From contig CATLHM010000001.1 of assembly GCA_949949005.1 (NCBI GenBank), positions 1-64,000 of the forward strand: a DNA stretch of 64,000 bases, in the 5' to 3' direction. A model generated the notes under the pieces. That model was given only the letters and a program-made list of their open reading frames with translations, was not told where the DNA came from and searched no databases. The translations under genes and the position numbers were made by a program. The stretch comes from an uncultured Lachnospiraceae bacterium (GTDB lineage: Bacteria; Bacillota; Clostridia; Lachnospirales; Lachnospiraceae). Each line of letters opens with the position of its first letter. Position 1 is the stretch's first letter. Positions 42,603 through 49,939 of the stretch are shown here, piece by piece.

Positions 42603-45600
42603 TCAATGTTTCCTGAACCCGCACAGCCTTTCATATTTATCCACAACCTCTTTCTGGGTTTTCCCCACAATGAAATAGTAATCCATCATAGCCTCGTTTT
42701 CCGTGTAAAGGTAGGAGCCGTAGGCCGGAATGTCACAGCAGATGGCAGGGTGGTCGGTTGCCATAAGGATACCGTAGCCTTTATCGGAAAAAAGGAAGGG
42801 CAGCTTTTGGAACCCGGTCTGCGCCGTGTCCTGGGGCAGTTTGGGCGACGAATCCCGGGATAGAGACTTACCGAAGCCGCTGTGGGAGATATATCTGGCA
42901 GTTCCCCGAAGGGAAAGCCCGCTTTGGCCCTCATCCCCCATTCCGTAGAGGTTTTCTCCCTTCTGCCAGCTTAGGTAGAGCCAGATTCTGGATTTCCCGG
43001 CGGCCAGTTCTTCGATCTGGCGGCTTTCCTTTTCCCGCTCCGAGAGCAGGAGCTTTTTATCCCGGGTAAAATAGCTGACGGCGCCTGTAGCCTTGCTGAC
43101 CCGCAGGATGAGCTCGTCGGTGAAAAGTTCCACAAGGCCTCCGGAGCGGCCGCCCGGCTCCCGGTACATCCATGTCCTGTCCATATCCCGGAGGGCAATT
43201 TGGGGTTTTGCCCTTTCCGGAAGCTGAGGGCCTCTGGTAAAGCTGACCCGCACAATGGCATCCGTCACAGGGCATAAACGCAGCAGTCCATAGCGGCTCT
43301 GGATGAAAAGGCCGTCTGCCTGCTTGTTCACCCACCTGGCGGAAAGGTCAATCCTGGGGTGGCCTGCCGGACGGAGTTTTTCTGTGGCAGGCATGTCTCC
43401 GAAAGAAAAGGCCTGCTGGTCGGTTTTCATGGAGCCGGTTTTGGGGATACCGGGGTTTGTGGTGTATGGCTTTGTGATGCCAGGCGATGCAAGGCTCCCG
43501 GCCTTTGCCTTGCTTCCCGGGATAATCGGCTTCGGGCCGGAGAGCAGGATGGTCTGGGAAGGCGGCTGTTTGACCTTGGGAACAGCCAGGGTGGCAACCA
43601 CCTTTTTCCGGGGCGTAACGGGGGCGAGCGCGGCTGGTTTCGGTGGAGAAGCTACGGCTTTTGTTTCCGGGGCTGCTACCTGCGTCGTATTTTCCGCCAA
43701 CGATTCGTCCGCCGCCCGCGTCGTATTTTCCGCCAACGATTCGTCCGCCGCCCGCGTCGTATTTTCCGCTAACGATTCGTCCGCCGCCCGCGTCGTATTT
43801 TCCGCTAACGATTCGTCCGCTGCCCGCGTCGTGTTTTCTGTCAACGCCTTGTCAGCTTTCCGTATTGTGTTTTCTGCCAACGATTCATCCGCCGCCTGCG
43901 CTGTATTTTCTGCTAACGATTCGTCCGCCGCCTGCGCTACGTTTTTCGGCAGCGGATCCGCGATCAGCCCGGTGAGGCTGCCGCTGTGGAGTACACACAG
44001 CTCATGCAGGGCTCTTGTGGCCGCCACATACAAAAGCTTGGCGTGGCCGTCGTCCACGGGATATTCTTCCCGGGTGGGATTCAGGATCAGTACGGCGTCG
44101 AATTCCAGACCTTTGGTGTACTCCACCGGAAGTACCAGGATGCCGTTGCCAAACACTGCCTTTTCCAGATCATTTTCCAGTACGGGAACATATTTGCCAA
44201 GCTCCCTTGCCGCCAGAGCGGCACTTTCCCGGCTGCGGCAGACTACGGCGATGGTGTCTAAGCCTTTTTGCTGCCAGTCTTTTAAAATATGGGCCGCCTT
44301 TTGGAACATCTCCCTGCCGCTTTCTGTTTCTATGAGGCTGACCGGATTGCCGTGGCGGATGATGGGCTCCACGGGATAGCTGGAAAACTGTCCGTGGTGC
44401 AGAATATCGGTGGCAAATTCCGAGATTTCAACGGTGTTGCGGTAGCTTTTTTTCAGCACACCGAAATTTGCCATGTCATCGGTGAGGATCAGCTCCTTTA
44501 GTTCCTCCCAGTCATTCAGCCCATAGCCGAAGTGGATATTCTGGGAAACGTCGCCCATGATGGTGTAGGTGCAGTCCTTGATACAGAAATCCAGCACGCT
44601 GTAGGCCATCATGCCGAAATCCTGGGCCTCGTCAATGACCACATGGTGGGCTTCGCTGATGATCTCCGTTTCCTTTACCCTTTTATAAAGATAGGCAAGA
44701 GCCGCCAGGTCATAGACATCGAAGGCGGTTTCGGGGATTTCCACACAGTAGCCTTTGATCTGCTGGCCGATCAGAAAATCCTGATACAGTTTAAAGATCG
44801 ACTTTTTCCACTGCTTAGGGCCGAATTTTCCACGGTATGCGCCCAGGATTGTTTTGCGTTGGAGTTCGGAGTAGGAGATTTCCTTTCCCAGAAACTCGTC
44901 CTGGAGCTTGATGGTGAGCCGATCGTTAAGCATGTTGATTTTGCTCTGGATGGAGACGGAAGGGTTTTGCCGCAGATAATCCAGGATGGCCTCCTCGGAC
45001 AGAAGCTGGATCACTTCCCCGGGACGGGGCGGTTTTTGGTTTGTTTTGTCTACTATAATGGTGCGTCCGTTTATGATCTCCTCCGCAAATGCCCTGCGGT
45101 CCAGCAGAACGGAGCTAAGAGGGATGGTTTCCCGCTCCAGCCGCAGGCAGAAGTCTTCCAGGTTATGAAACCAGCCCAGTGTGCCTTTCACCGCATCTTC
45201 CCGACGCATCTGATCCGCGCTTAAAATCCGGTATTTTTTATCATCCCAGTCCTCGTACAGGAGCCGTACAAAAAGCTGTTCCATGGTCATCTGCCGGATT
45301 CCGTACACATCCAGGTCAGGCAGCACGCCGGTGATGTAGTTAAGCAAAATCCGATTGCTTCCTACAATATAAAAATCCTCTGGCTTGAAGCGCTCCTGGT
45401 AATTATACAGGATAAAGGAGATCCGGTGCATTGCCACGGTGGTTTTGCCCGAGCCTGCCACGCCCTGGACGATCAGGCTGTGATAGGGGGACTTGCGGAT
45501 AATATCGTTCTGCTCTTTTTGGATGGTGGCGATGATCTCCCCCAGCACAGCCTGCTTGTTCCGGGCAAGGTATTTGGTCAGAAGATCGTCATTGGCAACC

Positions 45601-46109
45601 ACCTCCGTGTCATAAAAATCGAGGAGCCTGCCATCCTCAATCTCGTAGGTTCTTTTCAGCTTCAGGTCGATCTTGACAGGTGCGCCTGAGGGGGAGGGAT
45701 AGCTGCATTTGCCAAGGCCGTTTTCATAGTAGGCGTTTGCCACCGGAGCCCGCCAGTCGATGACCATCTGATGGGTGGTATCCCTGGAAATGCCGCCCCG
45801 TCCGATGTAAAGGTCTTCCTCCTTGCCAAGTTCCTCGTCCCGGAAGGCAATCCTGCCGAAATAGGGTTTGCTTAAGGCCTTTTCATTTCTGGCAAGGGCC
45901 CGCTTCATGTGGTCGTGGAGCGTAATGGTGTTGTTCAGGATGATGTAGACCTCCGCATCATTGTCGTGGTAATGATCCAGCATCTCATCAATATCCGCCT
46001 GCATTTTGTCCACTTCCTTTCCGTAGCTCTCCACATTGCTGCGGACTACGGCAAGGGTCTCTTCAAGATGTGCTTCTTCGTCCTGCCGGGACATGGGTTG
46101 GTTACTCAT
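42603..46109 (-). CDS. HelD-like helicase fused to a GH31 N-terminal-like domain
   Basis: This 1168-residue protein has an N-terminal UvrD/HelD-type motor: a coiled-coil arm (about 10-80), Walker A VQGVAGSGKTTVAMHRISFI near 214-233, VVIDEAQDFGMMAYSVLDF, and motif VI LYVAATRALHELCVL. HelD removes stalled RNA polymerase from DNA. After residue 720 come seven 12-residue repeats (AADESLAENT type), a Pro/Ala/Lys-rich stretch, and from about 923 a beta-rich domain with LYGMGDEGQSGLSLRGTARY, FSDKGYGILMATDHP and MMDYYFIVGKTQKEVVDKYE, typical of the N-terminal domain of GH31 glycosidases. The catalytic barrel is absent. The start at 46109 fits GGAG spacing. A fusion through deletion is the simplest reading. 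Confidence 0.75.
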   Translation of the reverse strand: MSNQPMSRQDEEAHLEETLAVVRSNVESYGKEVDKMQADIDEMLDHYHDNDAEVYIILNNTITLHDHMKRALARNEKALSKPYFGRIAFRDEELGKEEDLYIGRGGISRDTTHQMVIDWRAPVANAYYENGLGKCSYPSPSGAPVKIDLKLKRTYEIEDGRLLDFYDTEVVANDDLLTKYLARNKQAVLGEIIATIQKEQNDIIRKSPYHSLIVQGVAGSGKTTVAMHRISFILYNYQERFKPEDFYIVGSNRILLNYITGVLPDLDVYGIRQMTMEQLFVRLLYEDWDDKKYRILSADQMRREDAVKGTLGWFHNLEDFCLRLERETIPLSSVLLDRRAFAEEIINGRTIIVDKTNQKPPRPGEVIQLLSEEAILDYLRQNPSVSIQSKINMLNDRLTIKLQDEFLGKEISYSELQRKTILGAYRGKFGPKQWKKSIFKLYQDFLIGQQIKGYCVEIPETAFDVYDLAALAYLYKRVKETEIISEAHHVVIDEAQDFGMMAYSVLDFCIKDCTYTIMGDVSQNIHFGYGLNDWEELKELILTDDMANFGVLKKSYRNTVEISEFATDILHHGQFSSYPVEPIIRHGNPVSLIETESGREMFQKAAHILKDWQQKGLDTIAVVCRSRESAALAARELGKYVPVLENDLEKAVFGNGILVLPVEYTKGLEFDAVLILNPTREEYPVDDGHAKLLYVAATRALHELCVLHSGSLTGLIADPLPKNVAQAADESLAENTAQAADESLAENTIRKADKALTENTTRAADESLAENTTRAADESLAENTTRAADESLAENTTRAADESLAENTTQVAAPETKAVASPPKPAALAPVTPRKKVVATLAVPKVKQPPSQTILLSGPKPIIPGSKAKAGSLASPGITKPYTTNPGIPKTGSMKTDQQAFSFGDMPATEKLRPAGHPRIDLSARWVNKQADGLFIQSRYGLLRLCPVTDAIVRVSFTRGPQLPERAKPQIALRDMDRTWMYREPGGRSGGLVELFTDELILRVSKATGAVSYFTRDKKLLLSEREKESRQIEELAAGKSRIWLYLSWQKGENLYGMGDEGQSGLSLRGTARYISHSGFGKSLSRDSSPKLPQDTAQTGFQKLPFLFSDKGYGILMATDHPAICCDIPAYGSYLYTENEAMMDYYFIVGKTQKEVVDKYERLCGFRKH
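43684..43945 (-). repeat. 36-bp in-frame minisatellite inside the helicase fusion
   Basis: Seven tandem 36-bp units encode AQAADESLAENT-like repeats; the four central units are almost identical at the DNA level, and the third from the N-terminal side (IRKADKALTENT) is the most diverged. The unit is a multiple of three, so copy-number change keeps the frame. Confidence 0.9.
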
Positions 46110-46214
46110 TGAGATCATCTCCTTTCGTGCTGCTTCATAGGGTGCTATTTTATTTTATCGAAAAGTAAAAAAATTACTAGACTTTATTTTCAGAATGTGA
46201 TAAGCTAGATAATG

Positions 46215-46242
46215 AAGTGTGGGTAAAAACCGCACTTTTTTT
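46215..46242 (+). terminator. Terminator-like hairpin
   Basis: AAGTGTGG and CCGCACTT pair around GTAAAAA, followed by seven T in total on the plus strand. No plus-strand gene lies just upstream, so it may be a relic. The surrounding 46110-46534 gap otherwise holds palindromic repeat A. Confidence 0.5.
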
Positions 46243-46315
46243 GCGTTAAGGCCTCATTGCTTTTTCGGGGGGAAACGGATATACTGGAAACAGAGAGAAG
46301 GCAGGCCGTGTTGAG

Positions 46316-46362
46316 TAAACTTACATGCGCCGAGCGCGGCGCACCACCATGGCATGAAAGCC
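46316..46362 (-). repeat. Short palindromic repeat family A, copy 2
   Basis: This is the inverted copy of 6754-6802, running from TAAACTTACATGCGCCG to GGCATGAAAGCC, with a GCGCCG-AG-CGCGGCGC hairpin. Loop length differs from copy 1 while the arms are kept. Confidence 0.6.
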
Positions 46363-46534
46363 GATTGCTCCGCACGACCTGCTCCCGCAATCGTCGCTGG
46401 TATTCGTATTCCGGGCTATTGCCCTACATACTCATACCGGCTTACCCGTCCAATGTCTGTATGGCTGTGCGTGCAAGCAAGCCTATCCACACAGCCGCTG
46501 TTCGGGGCTTTCAAAATAAAAAAGGGGGATTTCT

Positions 46535-48349
46535 ATGTCCAGGACCATTGGGATCGGCAGACAGGATTTTGAAAAGATAAGAGTAAATCATAACTTCTAT
46601 GTGGATAAAACCGATTTTATCCGGCAATGGTGGGAGGCGTCTGATGATGTGACGCTGATTGTCCGTCCCAGGAGGTTTGGAAAAACTCTGAATATGAGTA
46701 TGGTGGAGCAGTTTTTTTCCATCGCCTATGCAGGGCGGGGGGATTTGTTCGAAGGGCTTTCCATATGGGAGGAAAAATCCTTTGATGGGGAGAAGTCCCC
46801 CGAAATGGGAAAATCCCCTCACGGGGAAAAATCCCCTCACGGGGATTACAGATACAGGCAGCTTCAGGGAACTTATCCTGTGATTGCGTTAAGTTTTGCG
46901 AAGGTAAAAGAAACTACTTATATAAATGCCAGGAAAAAGATTTGCCATATTATCAGAACCCTGTACAATCAATTTGATTTTCTTTTGGAGAGCGGGAAGC
47001 TGAACGATAATGAGCAGGATTTTTTCAGAAATGTCTCGGCGGATATGGAGGATTACATGGCTGCGGAATCCCTGAACGCCCTGTCGGGATTTCTGATGAA
47101 ATATTATGGCAAAAGAGTGATCCTTCTTCTGGACGAATACGACACTCCCATGCAGGAGGCCTGGATGAATGGCTACTGGGATGAGATCGTCGCCTTTATC
47201 AGAAGCCTGTTTAACGCTACCTTCAAGACGAATCCTTATTTGGAGCGCGCCATCATGACGGGAATCACTAGGGTGAGCAAAGAGTCAATTTTTTCTGATT
47301 TAAATAATCTCAGGGTAGTAACCACTACCTCTGAAAAGTATGCAGAGTGTTTTGGTTTTACGGAGGAGGAGGTCTTTGCGGCGCTGGATGAGTTTGGCCT
47401 GTCCGGTCAAAAAAAGCAGGTAAAGGACTGGTACGACGGATTTACATTCGGGGACAGGAACGAAATCTATAATCCTTGGTCAATCATTAATTTCCTGGAG
47501 GAAAGAAAGGTAGGGGCGTACTGGGCAAACACCAGTACCAACGGCCTTGTAGGAAAGCTGATCAGGGAAGGAAAGCCGAATATCAAGCAGGATTTTGAAG
47601 CTCTCCTAAAGGGAGAAGTACTTCATGTAGAGATAGATGAGCAGATTGTTTATAACCATCTGGCAGGAAGAAAGAATGCCATATGGAGCCTTCTGCTTGC
47701 CAGCGGATACCTGAAGGCAGTGGGCAACGTTTTTGTGGAGGAGACAGGGCGCACTTATTATGACCTTGCGCTGACCAATAAGGAAGTGCGGATTATGTTT
47801 GAAAAAATGGTGCAGGACTGGTTCTCACAGAGCGATAATTATAATGAATTTATCCGCGCGCTTCTGCTGAAGGATTTAAAGGCCATGAACCTCTATATGA
47901 ACAGAGTGAGCGTGGAAATGTTCAGTTATTTTGACACGGGTAAAAAGCCTTCGGAGGAGGAACCGGAGCGATTTTATCACGGCTTTGTGCTGGGACTTAT
48001 GGTGGAGCTTTCTGACCGGTATGTGATTACATCCAACCGGGAGAGCGGCTTTGGAAGGTATGATATTGTGCTAGAGCCGCGAATCCCCAATGGGGCTGCA
48101 AACGGCTCACTCCCAGGCAACGCTATCACAAATGATGCGATTATTATAGAGTTCAAAGTACAGGGGCCAGAGGAAAAGGAGCTTTCCGACACGGCAGAGG
48201 ATGCCCTGCGGCAGATCGAGGAAAAGAACTACGAGGCGGCTCTTGTGGCAAAGGGAATTCCCCGGGAGCGCATCCGCAAGTACGGGTTTGCATTTTGTGG
48301 AAAAAAGGTTTTGATCAGAGAAAAAGTAAATCTTTTCCACAATATATAA
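46535..48349 (+). CDS. AAA-ATPase-like protein with PD-(D/E)XK domain (second)
   Basis: This 604-residue paralogue of the protein at 22149 has IGRQDFEKIRVNHNFYVDKT, Walker A RPRRFGKTLNMSMVEQF, Walker B VILLLDEYDTPMQEAW, DWYDGFTFG and C-terminal GRYDIVLEPR with IIIEFKVQGP (D-x(n)-E-x-K). After residue 83 is an insertion of repeats (EKSPEMGKSPHGEKSPHGD) encoded by CCCCTCACGGGG hairpins. AAAAAGGGGG precedes the ATG. It is complete, and a broken third copy lies at 30581. Function is unknown; defence or mobility roles have been suspected for the family. Confidence 0.85.
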   Translation: MSRTIGIGRQDFEKIRVNHNFYVDKTDFIRQWWEASDDVTLIVRPRRFGKTLNMSMVEQFFSIAYAGRGDLFEGLSIWEEKSFDGEKSPEMGKSPHGEKSPHGDYRYRQLQGTYPVIALSFAKVKETTYINARKKICHIIRTLYNQFDFLLESGKLNDNEQDFFRNVSADMEDYMAAESLNALSGFLMKYYGKRVILLLDEYDTPMQEAWMNGYWDEIVAFIRSLFNATFKTNPYLERAIMTGITRVSKESIFSDLNNLRVVTTTSEKYAECFGFTEEEVFAALDEFGLSGQKKQVKDWYDGFTFGDRNEIYNPWSIINFLEERKVGAYWANTSTNGLVGKLIREGKPNIKQDFEALLKGEVLHVEIDEQIVYNHLAGRKNAIWSLLLASGYLKAVGNVFVEETGRTYYDLALTNKEVRIMFEKMVQDWFSQSDNYNEFIRALLLKDLKAMNLYMNRVSVEMFSYFDTGKKPSEEEPERFYHGFVLGLMVELSDRYVITSNRESGFGRYDIVLEPRIPNGAANGSLPGNAITNDAIIIEFKVQGPEEKELSDTAEDALRQIEEKNYEAALVAKGIPRERIRKYGFAFCGKKVLIREKVNLFHNI

Positions 48350-48518
48350 AAAAATCCTCCGTTTTGTCCGATAATATATACGTAGAAAAGGATTTCGAAC
48401 CGAAAATACAAAAAATTGCACAACTGTTGTAACGAAAAGTCAGTTTTTTGTAACAGAGTTGCGGACAGAGGGAAAATGTAGTTTTTGTTTTTCGGAAGCA
48501 GACAAACGGAGGTGTAAA

Positions 48519-49235
48519 ATGAATACGGTATCCCAGGTGGAATATGTAGCGCAGACCAATGCGGCCTATGAAACATCCGGCGCTAAGAAGAAGCCGGCGA
48601 ACTATGGCAGAACCATAGGAAATCCCCAGCTCAGCGAGGAAGGACAGAAGTATTACGAGGAATTAAAGAAGAAGTATTCCAACATGGACTTCATTCTTGT
48701 GAGCAAGGACATGAAGGAAATGGCCAAGGCACAGGCGGGAAGCTATGCCAATCCCAACCGGCTTGTGGTGCTGGTGGATGAAGAGAAGATAGAGAGGATG
48801 GCCACAGACGAGAATTTCCGCAAGCAGTATGAGGGAATCATTGCAAACGCTGCCGTAAAGCTCCCCCAGATGCAAAAGAGCGTGGGCAGTAACCCGGCGG
48901 TGAAGGGCTTTGGCATGCAGATTAACGATGGCGGCAACGCATCCTTCTTTGCAGTGGTGGATAAATCCCTGGCAATGCAGAGGGAACGAATCCAGAAGAA
49001 CAGGGAGAAAAAGGCGGAAGAGAAGAAGGCTGAGGCTAAGAAGGATGCCAAAACGGCGGCTGAGGAAAAGTTAAAGGAGAAACACGCCGGGAAAACCGAG
49101 GATGAGGATTTAGTCACGGTGACGGCCTCTTCCATAGACGAGTTGATCAGAAAAATTAACGATATAACCTACGGAGCCGCAATACAGACGGATTTCGAGA
49201 GGGCAAGGGGACAGCATATAGACTTCAGATGGTAA
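48519..49235 (+). CDS. DUF6033-like protein with charged C-terminus
   Basis: This 238-residue protein is soluble and opens NTVSQVEYVAQTNAAYET. Its middle (YYEELKKKYSNMDFILVSKD, FRKQYEGIIANAAVKLPQM, GMQINDGGNASFFAVVDK) resembles the Lachnospiraceae DUF6033 family. A Lys/Glu-rich coiled coil (about 168-208) follows. GGAGGTGTAAA lies before the ATG at 48519. No function is known. Two similarly charged proteins lie at 49409 and 52679. Confidence 0.65.
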   Translation: MNTVSQVEYVAQTNAAYETSGAKKKPANYGRTIGNPQLSEEGQKYYEELKKKYSNMDFILVSKDMKEMAKAQAGSYANPNRLVVLVDEEKIERMATDENFRKQYEGIIANAAVKLPQMQKSVGSNPAVKGFGMQINDGGNASFFAVVDKSLAMQRERIQKNREKKAEEKKAEAKKDAKTAAEEKLKEKHAGKTEDEDLVTVTASSIDELIRKINDITYGAAIQTDFERARGQHIDFRW

Positions 49236-49408
49236 GGGATTGTCCGGAAACAATTTGTGGCAGCCCCTGAGAAAACCGGCTCTGACAAGAGGCAGAAGAA
49301 CCAGCTTTTGAGTGAGCGGCAATGCGTATTTTCAAAAGAGTTGATCTGATGAAAATACGCTTTTTCTATAGAATTTTGAAAAGAGAGGGCGGGAAGCGGA
49401 GAATTATT

Positions 49409-49900
49409 ATGGAAGTAAACAATCATGTAAAGGCAGGGTATACACCCGGCAGAGGATGCCAGGCAATAATGCCTGGCGGGGAAAAGAGGGCCAGCGGTTC
49501 CCAGGGGAAGGATTTTTCTGCAAAAATGTCAAACGTCCTTGCGCAGAAGGAAGAGAAGCAGGATGGGGCGGCGGAAAATCCCCTTCAGACGACAGAGGAA
49601 ATGATGAGGTTTATCCGTGAGAGAAAGCAGGAAATCTATGATAAAGTCCGAAAAGGACAGACCGAGGTAAAGATTCGGATCGGGGCCCAGGAATATACCG
49701 AGAAAGAGTGGGATAAGCTGATCGAAAGCTTTGACGAGGCGGAGGATGACATCCGCAGGCAGCTTCAGGAGGCAAGAGAGCAGCAGAGAAAGGCCAGGGA
49801 GAAGCTTGCCGTGAGAGAGAAGGAGGATGCAGAAGAGTACCAGGAGGAAGCCTTGATCGAAAAGCTTCTTTCCGACCGGGAGAAGGATAAAGAAATCTGA
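49409..49900 (+). CDS. Unrecognised coiled-coil protein
   Basis: This roughly 163-residue protein opens MEVNNHVKAGYTPGRGCQ, has a region with TEEMMRFIRERKQEIYDKVR and RIGAQEYTEKEWDKLIESFD, then a long Arg/Glu/Gln coiled coil. The start at 49409 has GCGGAGAATT upstream; in-frame starts at 49322 and 49349 are less well placed. It precedes the rhamnosidase by 39 bp and may share its transcript. Confidence 0.6.
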   Translation: MEVNNHVKAGYTPGRGCQAIMPGGEKRASGSQGKDFSAKMSNVLAQKEEKQDGAAENPLQTTEEMMRFIRERKQEIYDKVRKGQTEVKIRIGAQEYTEKEWDKLIESFDEAEDDIRRQLQEAREQQRKAREKLAVREKEDAEEYQEEALIEKLLSDREKDKEI

Positions 49901-49939
49901 TTTCGCAGCCGCCTGCGGGGCGGCAGAACGGAGGTCAAA

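Noticed and set aside
44532-45224. Open frames on the plus strand opposite the HelD-like helicase
   Set aside because: They lack ribosome sites and mirror the helicase codons.
46215-46362. Riboswitch or T-box before the second AAA-ATPase gene
   Set aside because: Only a simple hairpin and a dispersed palindromic repeat are visible; no conserved riboswitch core could be recognised.
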